From positions 76,709-140,708 of the forward strand of contig CAZDSF010000001.1 in NCBI GenBank assembly GCA_964508025.1: a stretch of 64,000 nt of DNA, read 5' to 3'. The position numbers and the translations under genes are program-made. The notes beneath the pieces were generated by a model. The model did no database searches, was not told the origin of the DNA, and saw only the letters and a list, made by a program, of their open reading frames with translations. Within the stretch, counting starts at the first letter, position 1; every line of letters starts with the position of its first letter. The DNA is from JAAZNO01 sp964508025. GTDB taxonomy: Bacteria > Chloroflexota > Anaerolineae > B4-G1 > SLSP01. Below, piece by piece: positions 40,130 through 47,994 of the stretch.

Positions 40130-40722
40130 GCGTCCGCTCCTTTTCCGTTGCGCCAGCTTTCCAGGATGCGCACCGCTTCTTCCAGGCTGTGGACGATGTG
40201 GCCCGATCGCACCAGACAGCCGTGGATGAAGGGATTCAGACCTTTGCCCTCGCCCGGCGAATTCAAAGTGCGCCAGTCTTCGTGCACAGCGACGATACCT
40301 TTCTTGGTGGGGTCGGTCTCCATCAGCGCGCCAAAGACGCCGATCTCGCAGGCCGTGCCATCATCTACTTCTGGGCCGTTGATGACGGCGAGCATGGCGT
40401 GGGATTCAGCGATGGCGCCGAAATCCTTGTCGAAAACTTGCTGGGCAGATGTACCGCCGGGCAATCCCAACATCTCGCGGGTGATGACACGCTTCTGGAG
40501 CAGTTGCCATACCACTTCGTCTAGTGAGAATTCCTCCAGCATCTCAGGGGTGACTACACCAAAGCGCGTCAAGCGCTCGATGGTATCCGGCGGGAGCTGC
40601 AACTTAAAGCTCTCATGCGGCACAAAAGGGTCTATGCCCACCGCCCGTAACGCTTGCCCGCACTTGGACATGTATTCGCGTTCGTAGGGTGTGAATAGAG
40701 GCCCGGCGCAGTATACTTTCAT
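40126..40722 (-). CDS. Nucleoside 2-deoxyribosyltransferase
   Basis: 198 aa: 'KVYCAGPLFTPYEREYM', 'FVPHESFKL', 'SHAMLAVINGPEVDDGTACEIGVFGAL' with the nucleophile Glu126 intact. An extra helical insert (about residues 45-100) is not in the short paralogue. Family enzymes move deoxyribose between bases. It overlaps the purine nucleoside phosphorylase gene upstream and the Gln-paralogue gene downstream by 4 nt each, so the three are translationally coupled. Cytosolic. Confidence 0.88.
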   Translation of the reverse strand: MKVYCAGPLFTPYEREYMSKCGQALRAVGIDPFVPHESFKLQLPPDTIERLTRFGVVTPEMLEEFSLDEVVWQLLQKRVITREMLGLPGGTSAQQVFDKDFGAIAESHAMLAVINGPEVDDGTACEIGVFGALMETDPTKKGIVAVHEDWRTLNSPGEGKGLNPFIHGCLVRSGHIVHSLEEAVRILESWRNGKGADA

Positions 40723-41366
40723 GCAGCCATCTCCTTTGCCAGCTCGCGCAGGATGGCGCGCATCAGTCCCAGGAAACGCGGCTTGGTGCGATTAGCGACT
40801 TCGAGCACTTCTTCATGGGTGAGGATTCCGCGCGGCCCGGCTTTGGGGTCTTTTGCCACATCGGTGATGCAGGAGATGCCCAGGGTCCGCATCCCGGCGT
40901 GNNNNNNNNNNNNNNNNNNNNNNNNNNNNNNNNNNNNNNNNNNNNNNNNNNNNNNNNNNNNNNNNNNNNNNNNNNNNNNNNNNNNNNNNNNNNNNNNNNN
41001 NGCGGCGTTGGTGGCGATGAGGACTTCGGCGCCCAGGGTGCGCATCACCCACACGGGGAAGGCGAGCTGCTGCATCGAGTAGCCTTCGTAGTAGTGGAAG
41101 CGCCCATTCATGGCGATGACGGGCGCGCCCTCAAGCCATCCCAGGATGAGCTCCCCGCTGTGCCCCTCGACGGTCGAGACGGGGAAGTGGGGAATCTCAC
41201 CGTAGGGCAACGCGACGGCGTTCTCGATTTCGCCGGCTAACGCGCCCAGACCCGAACCCAACACCAGCCCGATGCGCGGCTGCACGTCGCAGCGCGCGCG
41301 GATGTAGGCTGCGGCGGCTTCACGTTTGGATTTCCATTCCAGTGTTGGCACCGTTGATGTGTTCAT
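40719..41366 (-). CDS. punA: Purine nucleoside phosphorylase (interrupted by assembly gap)
   Basis: The visible halves give 'IGLVLGSGLGALAGEIENAV' (phosphate loop), 'IPHFPVSTVEGHSGEL', 'IAMNGRFHYYEGYSMQQLAFPV', 'VLIATNA', then 'HAGMRTLGISCITDVA' and 'GILTHEEVLEVANR'. A 100-N gap removes the middle, including the usual 'GLNPxxxxGDL' and 'GPxxETPAE' regions. Family members are about 270 aa and this reads only about 215, so the true gap is probably near 260 nt, not 100. It cleaves purine nucleosides with phosphate to base and ribose 1-phosphate. AAGGAG precedes ATG 41366. Confidence 0.9.
   Translation of the reverse strand: MNTSTVPTLEWKSKREAAAAYIRARCDVQPRIGLVLGSGLGALAGEIENAVALPYGEIPHFPVSTVEGHSGELILGWLEGAPVIAMNGRFHYYEGYSMQQLAFPVWVMRTLGAEVLIATNAXXXXXXXXXXXXXXXXXXXXXXXXXXXXXXXXXXHAGMRTLGISCITDVAKDPKAGPRGILTHEEVLEVANRTKPRFLGLMRAILRELAKEMAA
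40902..41001. other. Assembly gap (100 N)
   Basis: Exactly 100 Ns, the usual placeholder for a gap of unknown size, inside the purine nucleoside phosphorylase gene. Confidence 0.97.
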
Positions 41367-41387
41367 AGATATCTCCTTAGTGCAAGT

Positions 41388-41440
41388 CACAATCAGGAGT
41401 CAGGAGTTAGAAGTCAGAAGTCAAGAGTCAGGCATGAGAT
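41388..41440. repeat. 'aggagtcagaagtc' direct repeats
   Basis: About five head-to-tail copies of (AGGAGTC/AGAAGTC/AAGAGTC) between the nucleoside hydrolase stop and the phosphorylase start. Same word family as the hairpin at 2260-2298. Confidence 0.65.
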
Positions 41441-41483
41441 GACTTGCCGATTTGTGCTTTGTCATTTGCTGATTTGTTATTCT

Positions 41484-42428
41484 TTACGCGAGCAGGGTGT
41501 TGAGTACCAGGGTTTGGTAGCGCGTGTTATCTATGGCGGTGACGACGTTGACGTTGGCTTCGGGCGCCTGAGGATTGAAGCGATAACGCCGATTATCTAC
41601 CACGGTCATACCTCGTGTGTGTTGTCCCTGGGTTTCTACCGCCACGTGCAGCATTTTACTGGTCGCCAGATCCGGTTCCAGCGCCACAGCCATCGCGGCG
41701 AGATCCGGTGGGCGGGCGGGGTGGGTTTCTCCGGTATAGTCCTTCCACCGGTCGAGATTCTGTCGCAGCAGCCGCCCGACGGCCCAACACCAAGGCGATG
41801 GACAGGCTTCAATTTGGGTCACATCGGCGTCGTGGAGCAAGCCGCCCTCGTAGATGGGTTCGAGGCCGACCATGGTTTTGGGAATGCGGGAGCGGAAGAC
41901 GATGTCGGCGGCTTCGGGATCCACGTAGACGTTGAATTCGGCGGCAGCGGTGGTGTTCCCGCCGGTGATGCCGCCCGCCATCATGACGATGTGGGGAATG
42001 CGTTCTTCCAGGCGCGGCTCTTTGAGTAGCGCCATGGCGATGTTGGTGAGCGGCGCCAGCGTGATCAGGGTGATTGGCTCAGTCGCTTCCATGAAGCTCC
42101 GAATCAGGAAGTCCACGGCGTGTTCTTCTGCAAGCTGGCTCTGCGGTTCAGGGAAGCCGACGTTGCCGAGACCATCGTTCCCGTGGGCGTATTCCGCCGT
42201 CACGAGCGGTGCAATGAGGGGGCGATCCATGCCGCGATAGACAGGCGTCTGTCGCCCGGCAAGCTCCACGATCACCAGCGTATTGCGGGTGACTTTGTGC
42301 AGCGGGACATTTCCGGCAACGGTGGTGATGCCCAGCACGTTGAAGCCCGGCGCGCGCAGCGCAAACGATAACGCCATCGCGTCATCTACGCCCGTATCGC
42401 AGTCAATAATTACGTTTTGTGGGTGCAT
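41484..42428 (-). CDS. Inosine-uridine-type nucleoside hydrolase
   Basis: 314 aa: 'VIIDCDTGVDDAMALSFAL' with the Ca2+-binding Asp cluster, 'VAGNVPLHKVTRNTLVI', 'PITLITLAPLTNIAMAL', 'HIVMMAGGITGGNTTAAAEFNVYVDPEAADIV' with the Asn/Asp sugar contacts. It hydrolyses nucleosides to base and ribose in the cytosol. AAAGGAG precedes the ATG. A paralogue is at 51956-52879. The region upstream (42429-42561) holds repeat words only. Confidence 0.92.
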   Translation of the reverse strand: MHPQNVIIDCDTGVDDAMALSFALRAPGFNVLGITTVAGNVPLHKVTRNTLVIVELAGRQTPVYRGMDRPLIAPLVTAEYAHGNDGLGNVGFPEPQSQLAEEHAVDFLIRSFMEATEPITLITLAPLTNIAMALLKEPRLEERIPHIVMMAGGITGGNTTAAAEFNVYVDPEAADIVFRSRIPKTMVGLEPIYEGGLLHDADVTQIEACPSPWCWAVGRLLRQNLDRWKDYTGETHPARPPDLAAMAVALEPDLATSKMLHVAVETQGQHTRGMTVVDNRRYRFNPQAPEANVNVVTAIDNTRYQTLVLNTLLA

Positions 42429-42431
42429 GAA

Positions 42432-42560
42432 GATCTCCTTTGGGAGTAAGGGAGTAGGAAGTAAGGAAGTAAGGAAGTAAGGAAGTAATGGGTGATGGGT
42501 AATGGGGATGCGCAGATCGCCTCTGCGTCACTACCCCTTATCACCCCCTCACCCGATCTC
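42432..42560. repeat. 'gggagtaagg', 'gatgggtaatgg' and 'tcaccccctc' spacer
   Basis: AAGGAAGT is repeated four to five times (42455-42485), followed by GGGTGATGGGTAATGGGG and C-rich counterparts. It fills the gap between the hydrolase and phosphorylase genes; no other gene or clear promoter was seen. Confidence 0.65.
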
Positions 42561-42561
42561 C

Positions 42562-43287
42562 CTATCTCCCCTCGTCCGCTCGCGCGATGGCTTTCACCGC
42601 CTCGATGGCGATGCGAATGGCGTTCTGTTCACCCTGGCGGAAGGCTTCCTCGCCCCACACGGGCTTGGTCTCTGTGGCAGTTCCGTCAGAGGCGTAGAGC
42701 GCGCCGGTGCGCCAGCCCCGGTATGCGCCGATGACGAAGAGCGTATCGCTTTCCATTTCGCCAGAGACGATGCCCGCTTGCTTGAGCACCTCGCGCGCGG
42801 ATGGATCGCGCGGCGCGTAGAAGGCGTCGCCCGCTGAACCGAGGCCCACATGGACTTTGAGTCCCAGGCGTTCGGCGGCTTTGATCAACTGCCGGGTGAT
42901 GTCGAAGGTGGGCACTGCCGGGAAAGCCAACGGCAGGTAGTTGTTCGCTGTGCCGCCCGCGCGGAAGGTGCCCGTGGCGATGATGACATCGCCGCAGGTT
43001 ACATAATCCTGCATCGTGCCGCAGGAGCCTACACGGATGAAGGTGTCGGCGCCCAGGTGCGCCAGCTCTTCCAGCGCGATGGCGGTGGAAGGCCCGCCCA
43101 TGCCGGTAGAAGCCGCTGTGATGCGGACGCCGTCCGCGAAGCCGGTGTAGACCAGATAGCCCCGACTGTCGCTCACGAGGCGCACGTCATCGAGGTGTGC
43201 TGCAATCATCTTGGCCCGTGCGTGGCTGCCGGGCGTCAGGGCATAGCGCGCGATGTCTTGTGGTTCGCAGCGAATGTGGTATTCCAT
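42562..43287 (-). CDS. NP-I-family nucleoside phosphorylase (uridine-phosphorylase-like)
   Basis: 241 aa: 'YALTPGSHARAKMIAAHLD' (phosphate loop), 'STGMGGPSTAIALEELAHLGADTFIRVGSCGT', 'SGEMESDTLFVIGAYRGW' with the ribose-binding EMES, and Asp in 'YASDGT'. The residues that bind uracil in E. coli uridine phosphorylase (Gln-x-Arg of QERYD) are replaced by 'APRDPSA', so base preference is open. GGAGGG precedes the ATG. Only 1 nt separates it from its paralogue upstream. Confidence 0.87.
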   Translation of the reverse strand: MEYHIRCEPQDIARYALTPGSHARAKMIAAHLDDVRLVSDSRGYLVYTGFADGVRITAASTGMGGPSTAIALEELAHLGADTFIRVGSCGTMQDYVTCGDVIIATGTFRAGGTANNYLPLAFPAVPTFDITRQLIKAAERLGLKVHVGLGSAGDAFYAPRDPSAREVLKQAGIVSGEMESDTLFVIGAYRGWRTGALYASDGTATETKPVWGEEAFRQGEQNAIRIAIEAVKAIARADEGR

Positions 43288-43288
43288 A

Positions 43289-44029
43289 TCAGCGACCCTC
43301 CTCGCGGTCTTGTTGCGCGATGCGTTTCATGGCTTCGATGGCGATGGTGATTTCCTGCTCCTCGCCCCGGCGGAACGCTTCTGCGCCCCACGCCGGTTTG
43401 ATCTCGCTGGCGGCGCCATCGCTGGCGAAGATGGCGCCCGCGCGCCAGCCCCGGTAGTTCGCAACGACGAACAGGGTATCTGCTTCCATCTCAATCGCCA
43501 GCACGCCCGCCTGCCTGAGCCTGGCGACCAGTGCTTCCTCAATCGGCCCTGAGGGGGCGTAGAATGCATCGCTTGACCATCCCAGTCCCACGTGCGCCGG
43601 GATGCCCAGGGCCTCGGAGGCTTCGACCAACGCAGTAAGCACCTGGAAGTTGGGCGCCGCGGGGAAGGCGGGCGGCAGGTAACGGTGGGCGGTCGCGCCG
43701 CCTCGGTAAACGCCGGTTGGGATGATCAGATCGCCGGGCATTACCCCTTCTTGGAGTGTGCCGCAGCTGCCCACGCGGATGAACGTATCGGCGCCCATGT
43801 GCGCCAGTTCTTCGATGCCCATAGCGACTTGCGGGCCGCCGATGCCGGTGGAGCACACCGTCATCGGAATGCCCGCCACTGTGCCCGAATAGACCCGGTA
43901 GCCCCGGCTATCCGTCACCAGCCGCGCGCCCTCGAAGCGCTCAGCGATCTTCTTCGCCCGGTCGTGATCTCCCGGCACGAAGACGTAGCGCGCGATGTCT
44001 TCTGCATCGCATAGAATGTGAAACTCCAT
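43289..44029 (-). CDS. NP-I-family nucleoside phosphorylase (second copy)
   Basis: 246 aa: 'YVFVPGDHDRAKKIAERFEG', 'STGIGGPQVAMGIEELAHMGADTFIRVGSCGT', 'AIEMEADTLFVVANYRGW', 'FASDGAASE'. It is clearly a duplicate of 42562-43287 with differences in the base-pocket region ('APSGPIE'). The reaction is phosphorolysis of a nucleoside to base and ribose 1-phosphate. AAAGGAG precedes the ATG. It follows the ABC importer genes by 36 nt, so import and cleavage are probably in one transcript. Confidence 0.87.
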   Translation of the reverse strand: MEFHILCDAEDIARYVFVPGDHDRAKKIAERFEGARLVTDSRGYRVYSGTVAGIPMTVCSTGIGGPQVAMGIEELAHMGADTFIRVGSCGTLQEGVMPGDLIIPTGVYRGGATAHRYLPPAFPAAPNFQVLTALVEASEALGIPAHVGLGWSSDAFYAPSGPIEEALVARLRQAGVLAIEMEADTLFVVANYRGWRAGAIFASDGAASEIKPAWGAEAFRRGEEQEITIAIEAMKRIAQQDREEGR

Positions 44030-44065
44030 AATTAGCTCCTTTGAAAGGGTGTTGCCTTTGAAAAT

Positions 44066-45028
44066 CTACGCCTCGCGGGCGGCGTGCTCCAGAGCCGCTT
44101 TCTTCGCCCGTTGCTTGCGCAGGGTAAAGACCGTCAAAGCCACCAGCGTCGCCAGATAGGGCAACATGCTGATAAAGTACACGGGCAGGATGCGTTCGCC
44201 CTGCAGCCGCCAGCCGATGGTATCCACGAAGCCGAAGAGCAGGCTGGAGAGGAAGACGCCCACCGGTTCCCCGCCGCCGAAGGTGTTCACCGCCATGCCG
44301 ATGAAGCCGCGCCCGGCGGACATCTGATCGGTGAACATCTGTAAGTGTCCCAGCGAGAGGTAGACCCCCGCCAGCGATGCAAAGGCCCCGCTCGCCATCA
44401 CCGCGCCAAAACGCACGCGCTGCACGTTGATGCCCAGAGTTTCTGCAGCCTGGGGATTCTCGCCCACGGCTCGCAGGTGCAGGCCCCAGGGCGTGCGGTA
44501 GAGGAAGACGTAGGTCAGCGCCACCAGAATCCATGTCAGGTAGACGATGAAGGTGTAGCCGCTGAGTAAGGGTCCCAGAATTGGAATATCCTTGAGGATG
44601 GGGATATGGATGGGCGGCAACCCGACGATGTTGGGATCGGCAAAAGCGCCCGCCACACCGAAAACTTCACGGGTGAGAAAGATCGTCGCTGAGTTGGCGA
44701 AGATGTTGATCGCAATCCCCATGATGATGATGTGCGCGTTGAATTTGAGGGAGAAGAGCGCGAAAAGCCCGCCAATCACAATCCCGCTGAGCATCGCCGA
44801 GAGCAACCCCATCCACGCGCTGCGGAAGAAATAGCTGCCCGCCACGCCGAACCACGCGCCGAACAGAATCATCCCCTCGCCGGCGATGTTGAGAATGCCC
44901 GCCCGCGAAGTGATTAGCGCGCACAGCCCTGCCAGCACGACCGGCGTCGCCAGACGCAGCATCCCCTGGAGATTGGCGATATTGAACACATACCGTTGCA
45001 GAATGTTCATGACAATACTGAAGTCCAT
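44066..45028 (-). CDS. Nucleoside ABC transporter permease (YufQ/BmpD type)
   Basis: 320 aa, about 8-9 hydrophobic segments: 'MLRLATPVVLAGLCALITSRAGILNIAGEGMILFGAWFG', 'INIFANSATIFLTREVFG', 'LHLRAVGENPQAAETLGINV', 'GRGFIGMAVNTFGGGEPVGVFLSSLLFGFVD'. It forms the membrane channel together with the next permease. AGGAG lies 9 nt before ATG 45028; an upstream start at 45139 would overlap the other permease gene. It belongs to the operon 47995 to 44066: binding protein, ATPase, two permeases. Confidence 0.92.
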   Translation of the reverse strand: MDFSIVMNILQRYVFNIANLQGMLRLATPVVLAGLCALITSRAGILNIAGEGMILFGAWFGVAGSYFFRSAWMGLLSAMLSGIVIGGLFALFSLKFNAHIIIMGIAINIFANSATIFLTREVFGVAGAFADPNIVGLPPIHIPILKDIPILGPLLSGYTFIVYLTWILVALTYVFLYRTPWGLHLRAVGENPQAAETLGINVQRVRFGAVMASGAFASLAGVYLSLGHLQMFTDQMSAGRGFIGMAVNTFGGGEPVGVFLSSLLFGFVDTIGWRLQGERILPVYFISMLPYLATLVALTVFTLRKQRAKKAALEHAAREA

Positions 45029-45057
45029 GATTTCTGTCTCCTTGTGCTGAGCCCGGC

Positions 45058-46185
45058 TCAGATCTCTAAATCTTGGGTCGTGCGGCGCGTCATACGCGCA
45101 TCCCCGCGCACCCACTTGATGCGCCGGACGAAGGCCCACATGCCCTCAGCAGCCATGAAGAAGATGATCAATCCGACGATGATATCTACTAGCTGGCGCG
45201 GCACGCCGGTGGACCATTCCAGGCCCAGGGCGCCGGCTTCCATGCTGCCGTAGAATAATGCTGCTATCGTAGAGCCGATGACGGTCTGCCCGCCCAGCAG
45301 CGCCGCGAGGTTCCCTCGGAAACCGAAGCCGGTGGCAAAGAGATCTTTGTATTCTCGCCAAACGCCCAGAATTTCCACGATGCCGCCTAAACCGGCGATG
45401 CCGCCGCTGACCAGCATCCCGCCAATGAACGTGCGGTCGAGGTTGATGCCGCCAAATTCAGAGAAGGGGAACGACAGTCCCACCATGCGCCACTCGTAGC
45501 CGATACGGGTACGCTTGAAGACGAAGTACATTATCACGACCAGCGCCAGTGCAATGAAGATCCCAACATGGGCTTGCGTCCCTCTGCCGATAGCGCCGCC
45601 GCTGAGCTCCACAAATTGCGCGAGCCGCGCTGTAGCCTGTACCGGCGGGGTCTCCGGCGTGGTCGGCGTCTCGCGCATGGGATAGTTCGTCAGATACGAG
45701 ATCAAGAACGTGGCAATGTAGTTGGTCATGATCGTGGTGATGATCTCACTGACGCCCAATTTCTGCCGCATGATGGTGGGGAAGTACGCCCAAATTGCGC
45801 CGCCGAGGAAACCTGCCAGCAGCGTAAGGGGCAGATGGATGATGGCAGGGAGCTGGACGGCGTAGCCCACAAACGTGCCGCAAATGGCGCCGATGAAGAA
45901 TTGTCCTTCCACGCCGACGTTGAAGACGCCGGTGCGGAACGCCAGCATCGAAGCCAACGCCGTAAAGATCATGGGTGTGGCGCGTTGCACCGAGATCAGC
46001 AAGGCGCGCTGGCTGCCGAAAGCCCCTCGGAAGAGGCTGGCATAGACGTGAAGCGGATTCGCGCCTTCTAGCAGCATGATGATAGAGCCGGCCAGGATGG
46101 CTGCCAGAATGCTGAGCACAATAGTCACAGAACGGCGTAACATGCCACGGAAGAACTCGGTCACGGGTTTGAGTTTCTCTTTCAC
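45058..46185 (-). CDS. Nucleoside ABC transporter permease (YufP/BmpC type)
   Basis: 375 aa: 'ILAGSIIMLLEGANPLHVYASLFRGAFG', 'RATPMIFTALASMLAFRTGVFNVGVEGQFFIGAI', 'GVSEIITTIMTNYIATFLISYL', 'LAALLGGQTVIGSTIAALFYGSMEAGALG'. GTG start with AGGGGG upstream. It pairs with the 44066-45028 permease. Compared with the orphan permease at 31848 it keeps the same motifs but has an extra loop with 'TPTTPETPPVQ'. Confidence 0.92.
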   Translation of the reverse strand: MKEKLKPVTEFFRGMLRRSVTIVLSILAAILAGSIIMLLEGANPLHVYASLFRGAFGSQRALLISVQRATPMIFTALASMLAFRTGVFNVGVEGQFFIGAICGTFVGYAVQLPAIIHLPLTLLAGFLGGAIWAYFPTIMRQKLGVSEIITTIMTNYIATFLISYLTNYPMRETPTTPETPPVQATARLAQFVELSGGAIGRGTQAHVGIFIALALVVIMYFVFKRTRIGYEWRMVGLSFPFSEFGGINLDRTFIGGMLVSGGIAGLGGIVEILGVWREYKDLFATGFGFRGNLAALLGGQTVIGSTIAALFYGSMEAGALGLEWSTGVPRQLVDIIVGLIIFFMAAEGMWAFVRRIKWVRGDARMTRRTTQDLEI

Positions 46186-46195
46186 AATCGCCCCC

Positions 46196-46262
46196 TTAGA
46201 AAGGATGAAGGCTAAAGGCGGAAGGATGAAGCCTCTTTGCGCCTTTGCGCCTTTACGGTGTC
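46196..46262. repeat. 'aaggatgaaggc' and 'gcctttgcgcc' repeats
   Basis: AAGGATGAAGGCTAAAGGCGG copies then TTTGCGCCTTTGCGCC, lying just before the permease start. These are the reverse of the words at 22230, 23150 and 24420-24490. Confidence 0.65.
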
Positions 46263-46311
46263 ATTTTCAGCATTGTTAGTGTGGCGCGGCCACGTGCGAA
46301 CTGGCCCATGT

Positions 46312-47856
46312 TCAGCATTCGTGAGGTTCAGCACCGTGATGCTCGGCATCCGTGATGCCCGCCATCCACAGCCCCAGACCCTCCTCGGTGGCCCGGTGGG
46401 CCTCGATGGTCCCCACAATCTTCCCCTCGTAGAGCACGATGATGCGATCACTCAGGGACATAACTTCTTCCAGCTCCGCCGACACGAGCAGCACGGCGGC
46501 GCCCTTATCGCGCGCTTCGACGATGCGCCGGTGGACGAATTCGATGCTGCCGATGTCCAGTCCACGGGTGGGTTGGGCGGCGATGAAGAGCTCCGGTTGA
46601 GCGCTCAATTCCCGCGCTAGTACGACCTTCTGGATGTTGCCGCCGGAAAGCGCAAAGGCCGGCACATCTTTGCTGGGAGTGCGCACGTCAAAGGTTTGAA
46701 TCATCTCCCTGGCATGATCCGCGATTACATCAGGTTTGAGGAATGGCCCCTGGGAGATGGGCGTCTTGAAATAATTGGTAACGATGAGATTATCTTCGAT
46801 GCTTGCAGGAAGGGCGACGCCGCGCACGTAGCGATCTTCTGGCACGCAGGAAACTCCTGCCTCACGTCGTTGGCGCACGCTGTGGGTAGTCAGGTTTTGT
46901 CCCCGCACCTCTACCGCGCCGCTCCAGATGGGGCGCAAGCCCACGATCGCCTCTACAAGCTCGCGTTGACCGTTGCCTTCTACACCGGCGATGCCCACGA
47001 TTTCGCCGGCGCGCACTTCGAAGGATATATCGCGCACAGCTTTGAGATTGCGATCATCGAAGACCTGCAAATTCTGGACTTTGAGCACCACATCCTTGGG
47101 TTGCGCTGGGGCTTTGTTGACCCGCAGCAGCACTTCCCGGCCCACCATCATGCGCGCTAACTCCGCCGGGTTGGTGTCGCACGTGTTGGTATGCCCAACC
47201 ACTTTGCCATCGCGCATGGCGGTGACGCGGTCGGAGATCTCCATCACCTCGCGCAATTTGTGGGTGATGAAAATGACCGTCTTGCCGTTCGCCACCAATG
47301 ACCGAATCACGCTGAACAGATCGCGCGTCTCCTGGGGGGTGAGGACGGCGGTAGGCTCATCGAGAATTAAAATATCGGCTTCGCGGTACAACGCTTTGAG
47401 AATCTCGACGCGTTGCTGGACGCCCACAGGGAGGTCTTGGATGCGCGCATCGGGGCTTACTTGCAGCCCAAAGCGTTGCGAGATCTCCATGACGTTGTCA
47501 TGCACAGCCTTGCGATCCAGAAAAATCCCGCGATGTCGCGGCTCACTACCTAGCGTGATGTTCTCGGCGACAGTGAATGAGGGTACCAGTTTAAATTTCT
47601 GATGCACCATGCCAATTCCCAGGGCAATGGCGTCGGCATTCTTGCGAATGTGTACCTGTTTACCTCGTACTTTGATGCTGCCTTCTTCGGGGTGATATAA
47701 CCCGAAGAGTACATTCATCAAAGTGGATTTGCCGGCGCCGTTTTCTCCAATAAGTGCGTGAATTTCACCTTCTTCGACGACCAGATCAACATTGTCATTG
47801 GCAACAACGCCTGGAAACACTTTGCGGATACCTCGCATTTCGACGGCTGTAGCCAC
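46312..47856 (-). CDS. Nucleoside ABC transporter ATP-binding protein (two ABC domains)
   Basis: 514 aa. First domain: Walker A 'GENGAGKSTLMNVLFG', signature 'LPVGVQQRVEILKAL', Walker B 'ILILDEPTAVL'. Second domain: degenerate Walker A 'GIAGVEGNGQRELVEAIVG', signature 'LSGGNIQKVVLARELS', and 'LFIAAQPTRGLDIG'. This RbsA-like double ATPase is typical for BMP-linked importers, and the second domain lacks the classical lysine loop, as is usual. GTG start with GGAGG 7 nt upstream. Confidence 0.93.
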   Translation of the reverse strand: MATAVEMRGIRKVFPGVVANDNVDLVVEEGEIHALIGENGAGKSTLMNVLFGLYHPEEGSIKVRGKQVHIRKNADAIALGIGMVHQKFKLVPSFTVAENITLGSEPRHRGIFLDRKAVHDNVMEISQRFGLQVSPDARIQDLPVGVQQRVEILKALYREADILILDEPTAVLTPQETRDLFSVIRSLVANGKTVIFITHKLREVMEISDRVTAMRDGKVVGHTNTCDTNPAELARMMVGREVLLRVNKAPAQPKDVVLKVQNLQVFDDRNLKAVRDISFEVRAGEIVGIAGVEGNGQRELVEAIVGLRPIWSGAVEVRGQNLTTHSVRQRREAGVSCVPEDRYVRGVALPASIEDNLIVTNYFKTPISQGPFLKPDVIADHAREMIQTFDVRTPSKDVPAFALSGGNIQKVVLARELSAQPELFIAAQPTRGLDIGSIEFVHRRIVEARDKGAAVLLVSAELEEVMSLSDRIIVLYEGKIVGTIEAHRATEEGLGLWMAGITDAEHHGAEPHEC

Positions 47857-47936
47857 GTTGCGACCTCCTCAAGGGGTGGCTCACGGATTCCACGGATGCC
47901 ACGGATTAGTGCTGGTTTCCCTATACGGGCATGTTG

Positions 47937-47977
47937 GGAGGTGTTATGTCGGCGTGGTGCGCCACCATAACACCTCC
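47937..47977 (-). promoter_or_regulatory. Intercistronic 12-bp hairpin after the binding-protein gene
   Basis: GGAGGTGTTATG (47937-47948) and CATAACACCTCC (47966-47977) are perfect complements around a 17-nt loop that can itself pair (GGCG/CGCC). It lies between the binding-protein stop and the ATPase start; with no U-tract, it would protect upstream mRNA or reduce read-through. Confidence 0.65.
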
Positions 47978-47994
47978 TGCATCACAAATTGGGA

